Origin: Micromonospora alfalfae
GTDB lineage: Bacteria > Actinomycetota > Actinomycetes > Mycobacteriales > Micromonosporaceae
Direction of reading: 5' to 3'
NCBI RefSeq assembly: GCF_022230925.1
Contig: NZ_JAKKFH010000028.1
Location: 1 to 37,363 of the forward strand
DNA: 37,363 bases
This document shows, piece after piece, positions 14,671 through 22,844 of this stretch; position 1 is the stretch's first letter, and every line of letters starts with the position of its first letter. The notes beneath the pieces were generated by a model. The model was not told where the DNA came from, did not search any database, and worked only from the letters and a program-made list of their open reading frames with translations. Both the position numbers and the translations under genes were made by a program.

Positions 14671-15944
14671 GGCCGCCCGCCGGAGTGAGCCGTCGTATGC
14701 TGCTGCGCGCCGCCGCCGCGGGCGCCACCGCCCTGGCCGCCGGCTGCTCCGGCGGAACCCGGTCGGTGCAGGTAGCGGTGGTCTGGAGCAGCAGCGAGCT
14801 GGACCGGTTCCGCGAGGTCGTCGCCGGCTACCCCGCCCCGGTGCAGGTGATCAGCGCCGGCAACGACATCGACGCGTTCCTGCGCGCCCGACACCTGGCC
14901 GGCACCAGCCCGGACGTGGCGATCCTGCCGCGCCCCGGCCTGGTCACCGAGTACGCCCAGCGCGGCTGGCTGAGCCCGGTGCGCCCGTCCACCGACTACG
15001 CCGTGCGGGTCGAGCTGAGCGATCTGCTGATGACCGAGAGCGAACGCTACGGCGTCTGGGTCAAGGCGGCGCACAAGTCGCTGGTCTGGCACCTGCCCTC
15101 CGTGCTGCCCGCGCCGCCGACCACCTGGGACGAACTGGTCCACCGGATCAGGCAGCTCGCCGCGCGCGCCCGACGCGACGGCGGCCCGGTGCCCCTGGCC
15201 ATCGGCGCCGCGGACGGCTGGGTGCTCACCGACTGGTTCGAGAACGTCCTGGCCGACGTGGCGCCCGGGAGCTACTACGCCCTCGCCCAACAGGGCGCCG
15301 ACTGGCAGGACAAGCCGGTACGCGACGCCCTGGACCGCCTCGCCGGGCTGTGGAGCATCGACGGCGCGTTCGTCGGCGGCGGCCGTCGTGCACTGCTCAC
15401 CCAGTACGAGGAGTCGGTGATCCAGGTGGTGCACACCCGGCGGGCGGTGATGCTTCTCGGAGCGGACTTCACCGCCGACGTCGTTCGTCCGTTCCGGCGC
15501 GGCCCGGAGGCACCTGTCACGTTCCGGTTCCCGGGCACCCAGCCGGGCGGCGGTCCGCTGATCGTCGGTGGGGACGCGGCAGTGGCGTTCGCCGACGCCC
15601 GGGGCGGGGTCGAGCTGGTCGAATGGCTCGCCAGGGCCGACTCGTTCCAGCCGTGGCTACGCGAAGGCGGTTACCTGTCGCCCAACACCAATGTCTCGAT
15701 CACCAGTTACACCGACGGCGTCGGCCAGCGACTCGCCACGGAGATGCGGGCCCCCGGCACCCTGCGTTTCGACCTTTCCGACCAACTGCGCGGTGCGTTC
15801 ACCGGCTCGGACGGGGTCGGCATCTGGCGGATCATGCAGGGCTTCTTCGCCGACGTCACCGACGGGGTCCGCGCCAGCGAGGCGATCCGCCGGGCCACCG
15901 GCCTGCTCGCCGCGGCGGCCCGCAGCGCGGGGGGCGGCCGATGA
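14667..15944 (+). CDS. ABC-type extracellular solute-binding lipoprotein (sugar-binding family)
   Basis: A 425-residue lipoprotein. The N-terminus has SRRMLLRAAAAGATALAAGC: twin Arg, hydrophobic core and lipobox LAAGC, with lipidation at Cys27. The rest resembles family 1 carbohydrate-binding proteins: DVAILPRPGLVTEYAQRGWLSPV, YGVWVKAAHKSLVWHLPSVLPAPPTTWDELV, a central GAADGWVLTDWFENVLAD, and FVGGGRRALLTQYE. It overlaps its neighbours by 4 bp on both sides, so it is translated together with the dead ATPase and the fused permease. In a usual importer it would deliver sugar to the permease; here it may instead be the ligand sensor of a receptor complex. Ligand unknown. Confidence 0.8.
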   Translation: MRPPAGVSRRMLLRAAAAGATALAAGCSGGTRSVQVAVVWSSSELDRFREVVAGYPAPVQVISAGNDIDAFLRARHLAGTSPDVAILPRPGLVTEYAQRGWLSPVRPSTDYAVRVELSDLLMTESERYGVWVKAAHKSLVWHLPSVLPAPPTTWDELVHRIRQLAARARRDGGPVPLAIGAADGWVLTDWFENVLADVAPGSYYALAQQGADWQDKPVRDALDRLAGLWSIDGAFVGGGRRALLTQYEESVIQVVHTRRAVMLLGADFTADVVRPFRRGPEAPVTFRFPGTQPGGGPLIVGGDAAVAFADARGGVELVEWLARADSFQPWLREGGYLSPNTNVSITSYTDGVGQRLATEMRAPGTLRFDLSDQLRGAFTGSDGVGIWRIMQGFFADVTDGVRASEAIRRATGLLAAAARSAGGGR

Positions 15945-17707
15945 GCCAGGTGCGGGTCCTCGGCGAGCTGGCCGTCCTCGACGACGTCGGTCCAGCGCGG
16001 CGGGGTCGGGCCTATCCGGCGGCGGGTGCCACGTCGGCGCTGCTGCTGCCGGCCGCGGTGCTGCTCGGCGGGTTGGTGTTGTGGCCGGTGCTGCGGACCA
16101 TGCACGCCAGCGTCACCACCGACGGTCGTTGGGTCGGCGCGGAGCACTTCCGGACCGCGCTCGCCGCTCCGGGCACCGGCGCGGTGGTCGGCCGGACGGT
16201 CCTCTGGGCCCTGCTGGTGCCGGCGGTGGTGACGGCGCTGGGCTATCTGCTCGCCGCCGCGTCCCGCCGCTCCCAGGAGGGTGGCCTGGTCCGGTTGATC
16301 CTTCTGGTGCCGGTGGCGTTGCCGCTGGTCGTCACGGGGGTCACCTTCCGGCTGATGTACGACCCGGACCCGAGCCGAGGGCTGGCGACCCTGGTCGCGA
16401 CCCGACTGGCCGGCCGCTCGGTCGAGGACGCGCCGCAGTTTCTCGGGCCGGGGATGGTCACCGTCGCGTTGATGTCGGCGTTCGTCTGGGCCTGGGTGGG
16501 GTTGGCGGTGCTGGTCTTCCGGTCCGCGCTGGACGCGGTGCCGCCGAGCCTCGCCGACGCGGTCCGCGCCTACGGCGGCAAGCGTCGCCATGTGCTGTGG
16601 GACGCGCAGTGGCGGCCGCTGCTGCTGCGGACGACCGCTGTCGTCTTCGCGTTGGTGGCGGTCGGCACCAGCCGCACGTTCGACCTGATCCTGGTGATGA
16701 CCCCCGGCTCGGTCCGCGACGAGGCATCGGTGCTGGCGCTGCGGATCTGGCAGACGTCCGGCGGCACCACCACCGGCGACGGCGCCGCGCTCGGCGTGGT
16801 GTGGCTGGTGGCGGTGATCGGCGGGATCATGGTGGCCGCGCTCTTCGTCCGGCAGGCCTGGCCTCCGCCGCGCGTCGAGGCGGCACCGGAGCCCGCCCCG
16901 GTCGCCCCACCCCGGCGGGTGTTCCGGCTGCTCGCGGCGGGTGCCGCGATCGCCTGGCTGGTGCCGCTGGCGGTGCTTGTCGCCACGTCGGCGCACGGCC
17001 GGGTGGATGCCGCCGCGCGTGGCTGGTGGTCGGCGCCGCCGAATGGCGAGTCCTACCGCGACCTGGTCACCGGCACCGAGCTGTGGCGCACGCTGGGCTT
17101 CACCCTGCTGCTGGCCACCGCGGTGACCGCCACGGTGCTGGTGGTCGCGCTGCTGGCCGCGTACCCGTTGGCCTGGTTGACCGGGCCCGCCGCGCAGGCC
17201 ACCGGTCTGCTGCTGCTGGCCGCCAGCGTCGTGCCGATCCAGGTCATCGCCGGACCGGTCAACGAGGTGCTGGGCCTGGTGCTCTCCTCCGGCACGGCTC
17301 AGGGCCTGGCCCTGGTGCACATCGCGCTGGGAGTGCCGTTCGCGGTGCTGGTGCTGCGCAACGCGTTCGCCGACCTGCCGGTCGAGCAGGTCCGCGACGC
17401 CCGGTTGGGCGGCCGGCGGTGGTGGCACACCCTGCGCCGGTTGGCCCGGCACAACCTCTCGGCGGTGGTGGCGGTCTCCGTGCTGGAGTTCGTCCAGGTC
17501 TGGAACGACCTGGTGGTGGGTCGGTTGTTCGGTGGGCCGGGGTCGTCGCCGCTCGGGCCGTTCCTGGCCGAGCAGACCCGCAGCTTCGTGAGCAACAGCG
17601 GGGCGCTGGCCGCCAGCTCGGTGCTCGCCTCGGTGCTGCCGGTGGTGCTCGTGGTCCTGTCGCGGCGGCACCTGGTCGCCGGGCTCGTCTCCGGGGGCGT
17701 GCGGTGA
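15941..17707 (+). CDS. Fused MalF/MalG-type ABC permease (two domains in one chain)
   Basis: A 588-residue protein formed of two binding-protein-dependent permease domains. Half 1 (about residues 25-310) contains TM segments and the coupling-helix loop SLADAVRAYGGKRRHVLWDAQW. Half 2 (about 330-588) begins with FRLLAAGAAIAWLVPLAVLVATSA and holds a degenerate loop DARLGGRRWWHTLRRLARHNL. MalF and MalG are normally separate genes. The first 15 residues (MSQVRVLGELAVLDD) are not permease-like and resemble the start of SARP/AfsR DNA-binding domains; this may be chance. Start ATG 15941 and end overlap both neighbours by 4 bp. Confidence 0.78.
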   Translation: MSQVRVLGELAVLDDVGPARRGRAYPAAGATSALLLPAAVLLGGLVLWPVLRTMHASVTTDGRWVGAEHFRTALAAPGTGAVVGRTVLWALLVPAVVTALGYLLAAASRRSQEGGLVRLILLVPVALPLVVTGVTFRLMYDPDPSRGLATLVATRLAGRSVEDAPQFLGPGMVTVALMSAFVWAWVGLAVLVFRSALDAVPPSLADAVRAYGGKRRHVLWDAQWRPLLLRTTAVVFALVAVGTSRTFDLILVMTPGSVRDEASVLALRIWQTSGGTTTGDGAALGVVWLVAVIGGIMVAALFVRQAWPPPRVEAAPEPAPVAPPRRVFRLLAAGAAIAWLVPLAVLVATSAHGRVDAAARGWWSAPPNGESYRDLVTGTELWRTLGFTLLLATAVTATVLVVALLAAYPLAWLTGPAAQATGLLLLAASVVPIQVIAGPVNEVLGLVLSSGTAQGLALVHIALGVPFAVLVLRNAFADLPVEQVRDARLGGRRWWHTLRRLARHNLSAVVAVSVLEFVQVWNDLVVGRLFGGPGSSPLGPFLAEQTRSFVSNSGALAASSVLASVLPVVLVVLSRRHLVAGLVSGGVR

Positions 17708-20091
17708 CCGGGCCCGGCGGCGGGCGCCGCAACCCGCGCTGGCCGGCGCTGGTCGGGATCGGCGGGCTGCTCAGCGCCGCCATCGTCAACGTGGGCGGCA
17801 ACCTGGCCGGCAATCTCCTCTCCGAGCTGGCGACCAACCTGCTCGGGCCGGCGACCATCGTGCTGGCCGTCGTCGGTGGCGTCGTCGGCGTCGCCGGCTT
17901 CGTGATGGGCCGCCGCCGGGCGAACCAGGAGGTCGGCCCCGAGCCGACGGAGGTGCTCACCACCCCGGCCGCCGGGGCGCCGAACCTGCCCTACACGGCC
18001 GAGTTCACCGGTCGTGAGGAGCACGTCGACGCGCTGGTCGGTCTGCTCAGCCGGGAGCACGCGGTGGCGGTTCTGGGCCGACGCGCGGTGGGCACCTCCG
18101 CGTGCGCGGTGCAGGCCGCCAACGAGTGCCGGGAGGAATTCCCCGACGGGCAGTACTACCTGGACCTGCGGCGGCGCGGCCGACCCCGCTCGGCCCGGGA
18201 CGTGCTCACCGCGCTGGCCCGGATCCTGGGCACCACCCCGCCGACCTCCGGCCGGCCGGACGCGCTCGCCGCAGCCGCCGACGCGCTGCGCGGTCAACTC
18301 GACGGTCGCAAGATCGTGCTGGTGCTGGACAACGTCGACCGCCCCGACCAGGTCCGGCCACTGTTGCCACCCACCGCGCGCACCTGCCGCCTGCTGCTCG
18401 CCGGTGGTCCGGCGCTGGCCGGCCTGGAGGGTGTGGTCGCGCACTGGATCGCCGAACCGGGCACGTCCGAGGCGGTGGAGCTGTTCGCGACGGCGGGCGG
18501 GGCCGCGCCCGCCGCCCGGGTCCGTCGCGCCGACCCACGCACCGATCCGGCGGTACGCGAGATCGTCGACCTGTGCGGGCGGCAACCGCGTACCGTGCGC
18601 GCGCTCGGTTACCGCACCGCTCAGCACGGCTGGCGGCACTCCGACGTGCTGGACGCGCTGCGCCGCGCGGTGCAGACGCCACCGCACCAGCGGCTCGCCG
18701 TCTCACCGGCGGCCCGCCTGGTCACCGAACGGGACATCGCGTACCGGGTGTTGCCCCGCCAGGCCCGCCGGTTGTACCGGCTGATGTCGCTGGTCCCCGC
18801 CCCGGTGGACCGGCCCACCATCGCCGCGCTGGCCGGGCGGCACCCCGAGCTGGTGACCGCGTTGCTCGACCGGTTGGCCGCGGCGGCGTTCGTGGTCGGC
18901 GCGCCCGGCGACCGGTACGAGATCCGCCCCCTGCTGGCCGGCAGCGCCCGACTGCACCTGCGGGACGCGGATCCGGTCCGGGCCCGGGTCGCCGCGCAGG
19001 CCCGGCTGACCCGGCACCTGGCCCGCCGGGCCGAACGGCACGCGGCCAACCTGGCGGTGCTCGGCTCCCCGGGGGACCGGGAGTGGTCGCTGCCGCTGGA
19101 CGACGACCCGTACGGCTGGTTCGACCTGCACCAGGAGCTGCTGCTGGCGGTGGTGCGGGTGCCGGCCGGCGCGAAGGAGACACTGCCCCGCCGGGTCCGT
19201 CGGTGGTGGTTCCGGTTGGCAGTGGCGCTGTGTGGGTGGCTGGCGTACGCCGAGCGGCTCGACGAGTGGGAGGAGGTCTGCCGCACCGTGCTGGCCACCC
19301 CGACCGCCGACGACCGTCCGGAGATCGCCGGGTGGGCGCACAACGAGCTGGGGGTGCTGCGCCGACGTCGGCACGACCCGCAGGGGGCGGCGGCAGCGCT
19401 CACCCTCGCGGTCAACGAACGGGGGCGGCGGGGCAACGCCCAGGCGCGGATGAACCTCGGCCTGGCCCTGCTCGACCTGGGGCAGCTCGACGACGCTGTG
19501 GAGCACCTGGAGATGTCGCGCCGACACCGCTCCGGCGCTGACCGGGCCGGGCACGCCCTCACCGAGCTGGGCCTGGGCGCGGCCCAACTGGCCCGGGGCG
19601 AACCGGACACCGCGCACCACCACCTGGTGCGGGCGGCGAACACGTTCCGGTCGGTGGGCGACGCCCGGGGGTACGCGGCGGCGCTGACGAACCTGGTGCT
19701 GGTGCACGCGGCGCTCGGCGAGCACCTGGACGCCGCCCAGGCGTGGCGGGCCGCACTGCGCGAGTACGAGTCGGTGAACGACCCGACCAGCCGGGCGACG
19801 GCGCTGCTCAACGCCGGGGCGACACTGCTGAGCAGCAGCCCGGGGCAGGCGCGCACGGCGTACGAGCTGCTGGCCGAGAGCCGCCGAATGCGCGAGGGGA
19901 CCCGGCTGACCGCCGGGCTGGCGCGTACCCTGCTCTACCTGGGTGACGCCTGCGCCGCGCTGGGCGAGCGGGCCGACGCGCGGCAGCACTGGGCTGACGC
20001 GGCGGCGGTGGCCGAGGAGGTCGCCGACGCCCAGGGGTTGGCCGCCGCCGACGCCCGACTCGACGACGACGCCGACAGTCGGGTGACGTAG
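17704..20091 (+). CDS. Membrane-anchored NB-ARC-like/TPR (STAND-type) protein with altered P-loop
   Basis: A 795-residue protein. Residues 10-65 carry two transmembrane segments ending at GRRRAN. A FTGREEHVDALVGLL linker leads into an NB-ARC-like module: the P-loop is GRRAVGTS (125-132), with Thr131 where the essential Lys belongs; Walker B KIVLVLDNVD is intact (Asp209). A winged-helix-like part follows (ARRLYRLMSLVPAPVDRPTIAALAG), then TPR repeats from about residue 540 to 780. Typical relatives are ATP-driven signalling switches; this one probably binds nucleotide poorly or not at all. Its GTG overlaps the permease stop by 4 bp, tying it to the transporter-like genes. The partner recognised by the TPRs is unknown. 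Confidence 0.78.
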   Translation: MTGPGGGRRNPRWPALVGIGGLLSAAIVNVGGNLAGNLLSELATNLLGPATIVLAVVGGVVGVAGFVMGRRRANQEVGPEPTEVLTTPAAGAPNLPYTAEFTGREEHVDALVGLLSREHAVAVLGRRAVGTSACAVQAANECREEFPDGQYYLDLRRRGRPRSARDVLTALARILGTTPPTSGRPDALAAAADALRGQLDGRKIVLVLDNVDRPDQVRPLLPPTARTCRLLLAGGPALAGLEGVVAHWIAEPGTSEAVELFATAGGAAPAARVRRADPRTDPAVREIVDLCGRQPRTVRALGYRTAQHGWRHSDVLDALRRAVQTPPHQRLAVSPAARLVTERDIAYRVLPRQARRLYRLMSLVPAPVDRPTIAALAGRHPELVTALLDRLAAAAFVVGAPGDRYEIRPLLAGSARLHLRDADPVRARVAAQARLTRHLARRAERHAANLAVLGSPGDREWSLPLDDDPYGWFDLHQELLLAVVRVPAGAKETLPRRVRRWWFRLAVALCGWLAYAERLDEWEEVCRTVLATPTADDRPEIAGWAHNELGVLRRRRHDPQGAAAALTLAVNERGRRGNAQARMNLGLALLDLGQLDDAVEHLEMSRRHRSGADRAGHALTELGLGAAQLARGEPDTAHHHLVRAANTFRSVGDARGYAAALTNLVLVHAALGEHLDAAQAWRAALREYESVNDPTSRATALLNAGATLLSSSPGQARTAYELLAESRRMREGTRLTAGLARTLLYLGDACAALGERADARQHWADAAAVAEEVADAQGLAAADARLDDDADSRVT

Positions 20092-20131
20092 GTCGCTCGG
20101 GTTGGTCGGTGGCGTGGCTCTGGGAGACTCT

Positions 20132-20755
20132 GTGATCGTGGACGCGCTCTCGGTACGGGGACTCAGTCGCAACTTCGGCAACCTGGTAGTGCTCGACGAG
20201 GTGAGCTTCACGCTCCCGGCGGGCCGGATCGCCGTGGTCCTGGGCCCGAATGGCAGCGGCAAGACGACTCTGCTGCGGTGTGTCGTCGGCGCCGACCGGC
20301 CGGACGCGGGTGAGGTGCTGGTGCAGGGCCGCCGGGCCGACGAGACCGATCCTCAGGTGCGGGCGCTGGTGGCGGCCGCCCTTGACGACATCGACTTCTT
20401 CCCCGACCTGTCGGTGGTCGAGCACCTGGAGTTGGTCGCGTACGCCCACGGGGGTGACGCCGAGCCGGTCGAGGAGGTCCTCGCCGAGCTGGGTCTGGAG
20501 CCGGCCCGCGACCAACTGCCGGTGACGCTGTCCAGCGGGCAGCGCCGCCGGCTGGCGTTGGCGTCCTGTTTCGTCCGGCCCCGCCGGGTGCTGATCCTGG
20601 ACGAGCCCGAGCAGCGGCTGGACGTCCGCGGGCGACAGTGGCTCGCCGACCGTCTGCTGCGGGAACGGGCGGCGGGCACCGCCGTGCTGTTGGCCTCGCA
20701 CGACCCGGAGCTGATCGACGCGGTGGTCGACGAGCGCATCGAGATCGGCAAGTGA
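20132..20755 (+). CDS. ABC transporter ATP-binding protein (active type)
   Basis: A 207-residue single-domain ABC ATPase. All motifs are intact: Walker A GPNGSGKTT (38-46), signature LSSGQRRRLALA, Walker B VLILDEPEQRLD, and switch ASHDPE. GTG at 20132 is chosen because GGGAG lies six bases before it; the upstream GTG/TTG codons have no such site. Its stop overlaps the next gene by 4 bp, so it powers the DUF6297-type membrane protein. It starts 40 bp after the NB-ARC/TPR gene, which leaves open whether it belongs to the same transcript. Probably an exporter; substrate unknown. Confidence 0.88.
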   Translation: MIVDALSVRGLSRNFGNLVVLDEVSFTLPAGRIAVVLGPNGSGKTTLLRCVVGADRPDAGEVLVQGRRADETDPQVRALVAAALDDIDFFPDLSVVEHLELVAYAHGGDAEPVEEVLAELGLEPARDQLPVTLSSGQRRRLALASCFVRPRRVLILDEPEQRLDVRGRQWLADRLLRERAAGTAVLLASHDPELIDAVVDERIEIGK

Positions 20756-22173
20756 CCGCCGCGCCGGCCACCATCGCCGACACGCCGGTCGGGGTGCCGA
20801 CCGCCCGGCAGGTGCGGACGCACCTGCGCAAGGCCCGCGGCCGGCACCACGACCATTCCCTCGGTGACGTGCTCGGCGACGCGTACGTCATGGTCCTGTT
20901 CGTGGGCATGTACGGCTGGTTCGCGATCAGCGCCAGCCGCGACCTGCTGGATTCTCCGACTGTGGGGCGGGCCGAGCCGGGCGTGCGGTGGTGGCTGGCG
21001 GTCGCCGCGCTGCTGGCCGGCGCGGGGCTGGCCTGGCGTGGTCTGCGCGCGCTCGGTCCGCTGCTGGTCACCCCGGCGACGCAGAGCTGGGCGACGAGCG
21101 CGCCCATCGACCGGCGGGCCTGGCTGGCGCCGCGCTTCGTCCTCCTGCTGCTGGGCTCGGCGGTCGGCACCGCGGCGCTCGGAGTGGCGGTGGCGGCGCT
21201 CGGTGGGGTCAGCGAACCGTCCGCCCTGGGCTGGGCGGCGGCGGCCGGCGCGGGGTGGGGCGCTGCCGCGTTGGCGCTCAGCGTCGTCGCCCAGGGCAGC
21301 CGGTCAGGGCGACGCTGGCCGACAGTGGTCGGGGCGGCGCCGATGGTGGCGGCGGCGGTGATCACCGCCCTGGTGGTGCTCGTGGGTAGCCTCGGCGACG
21401 GCCTGCCCCGGCCGGCGACGACGCCGACCGTCGCGTTGTTCGCCGCCGCGGTGCCCCTCGTGGGCTTGGGGGTGATCCTCGCGGTACGCGCGTTGCCCCG
21501 GGTCGACCGGGCCACCCTGACCACCGGCGCGCAGTTCGCCAACGCCGCCGCCACGGCCACGATCCTGCTGGATCCGAGCCTGCTCACCGGCCTGGTGGAG
21601 AGCCGCCGCTGGCGCCGGATCGGCCGGGTTCGCAGCCGCCGGTTCCGGCCCGGCCCCGGCTGGTGGGCGCTGCTCCAGGCCGACGTACGTCGGCTGCGCC
21701 GCCACCCGAGCGCCGTGCTGATCTGGGCGGCGCTGATCGGGGTGCAGTACGCTGCCGCGCTCGCCCTGCCCGGGTTGGCCGGGGCCGCGCAGGTGGTCTT
21801 CGCATACCTCGCCGCCAACCGGCTGACCGGCGGCCTGCGGTCGGTCAGCCGCTCACCGGGGCTGCGCCGGGCGCTCGGTGGCAGCGACAACCTGCTGCGC
21901 GGGATCCACGTGGTGGTGCCGGCTGTCGGCGCGGGCCTGTGGTGGTTGCTGACAGTGCCGACGGTCGACCCGGGGCCGGCCTGGCTGGCGCCGACGCTGG
22001 CGCTGGGGGTGGTCGCCGCCGCGTTCCGGGCCGGCACCCGCCCGCCGATCGACTACGGCGGCGCGACGGTGAACACGCCGTTCGGGATGATCCCGGTCGA
22101 CCTGCTGCGTCAGGGGTCACGGGGGCCGGCGCTGCTCGCCGTGCTGGTCCTCATCCAGCTGTTCCTGGGCTGA
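20752..22173 (+). CDS. ABC transporter membrane subunit, DUF6297-like
   Basis: A 473-residue polytopic protein with about ten to twelve hydrophobic segments. The soluble start QVRTHLRKARGRHHDHSLGDVLGDAYVMVLF and the two-part layout with a central basic loop (ESRRWRRIGRVRSRRFRPGPG) resemble the DUF6297 family that actinomycetes encode next to a small ABC ATPase; that label is from memory. GTG at 20752 overlaps the ATPase stop by 4 bp. It lacks a periplasmic-binding-protein loop, which suits an exporter. Substrate unknown. Confidence 0.75.
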   Translation: MTAAPATIADTPVGVPTARQVRTHLRKARGRHHDHSLGDVLGDAYVMVLFVGMYGWFAISASRDLLDSPTVGRAEPGVRWWLAVAALLAGAGLAWRGLRALGPLLVTPATQSWATSAPIDRRAWLAPRFVLLLLGSAVGTAALGVAVAALGGVSEPSALGWAAAAGAGWGAAALALSVVAQGSRSGRRWPTVVGAAPMVAAAVITALVVLVGSLGDGLPRPATTPTVALFAAAVPLVGLGVILAVRALPRVDRATLTTGAQFANAAATATILLDPSLLTGLVESRRWRRIGRVRSRRFRPGPGWWALLQADVRRLRRHPSAVLIWAALIGVQYAAALALPGLAGAAQVVFAYLAANRLTGGLRSVSRSPGLRRALGGSDNLLRGIHVVVPAVGAGLWWLLTVPTVDPGPAWLAPTLALGVVAAAFRAGTRPPIDYGGATVNTPFGMIPVDLLRQGSRGPALLAVLVLIQLFLG

Positions 22174-22265
22174 GCCGGAGCGGCTGTCGTTTCCGTCCAA
22201 GACAGCGTCGCAACCGCGATCTAGCGTGGACCCGGCAGCCCGTTCCGAGCACGAGGAGACACACA

Positions 22266-22844
22266 ATGCGCGATCTGGTCTACACCGGTTTCATGTCGCT
22301 CGACGGCGTCGTGGACTCGCCCGGCGGCGGGCCGGGTGAGGAGCACCGCAGCGGCGGTTGGGTGTTCAAGGACCTCGAGTTCGTCCCGGAGGCCTGGTCG
22401 CTCAAGGGCGAGGAACTCGCCGACACGACGGCGTTGATGTTCGGCCGTCGCAGCTACGAGGCGTTCGCGTCGGTCTGGCCCGGTTCGGAGGACCACGCCG
22501 ACTACAAGGACCTGCCCAAGTACGTGGTGTCGAGCACGCTGTCCGACGACGCGCTCGTCGACGGGTGGGGGCCGACGACGATCCTGCGCTCGACCGGGGA
22601 CGTCGCCGCGCTCAAGCAGGGCGAGGGCGGGGCGATCTTCATCCACGGGAGCGCGGAGCTGGCCCGGCGGCTGTCCGATGAAGGGCTGATCGACCAGTAC
22701 AACCTGCTCGTCTTCCCCGTGCTGCTCGGTGCCGGCAAGAGCCTGTTCGGCCGGGCCGACCGCGACAAGCACATGCTGACGCTGCGGGAGTCGGAGACCT
22801 ACTCGAACGGGATCCTCAAGGTGGTCTACGACGTCAAGCGCTGA
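22266..22844 (+). CDS. Dihydrofolate reductase-like protein (RibD C-terminal domain family)
   Basis: A 192-residue single-domain protein of the RibD_C/DHFR-like family, which reduces small substrates with NADPH. The start MRDLVYTGFMSLDGVVDSPGG is typical, followed by LMFGRRSYEAFASVWPG, YVVSSTLSDD, IFIHGSAELARRL, and YNLLVFPVLLGAGKSLFG. ATG at 22266 follows GAGGAGAC. Such stand-alone proteins are common in actinomycetes and their substrates are largely unknown; a role in folate or riboflavin synthesis is not implied. The last 19 bp overlap the tail of the convergent MocR gene. Confidence 0.85.
   Translation: MRDLVYTGFMSLDGVVDSPGGGPGEEHRSGGWVFKDLEFVPEAWSLKGEELADTTALMFGRRSYEAFASVWPGSEDHADYKDLPKYVVSSTLSDDALVDGWGPTTILRSTGDVAALKQGEGGAIFIHGSAELARRLSDEGLIDQYNLLVFPVLLGAGKSLFGRADRDKHMLTLRESETYSNGILKVVYDVKR

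Noticed and set aside
15707..17671. Long minus-strand open frame of 654 codons
   Set aside because: It is a shadow of the permease gene: GC-rich coding strands leave long open frames on the opposite strand, and its protein is a Gln/Arg/His-rich sequence without family features. The same holds for the other long antisense frames.
22183..22206. GCTGTC/GACAGC hairpin as terminator after the DUF6297-type gene
   Set aside because: Only six base pairs with a 12-base loop and no T-run; too weak to call.
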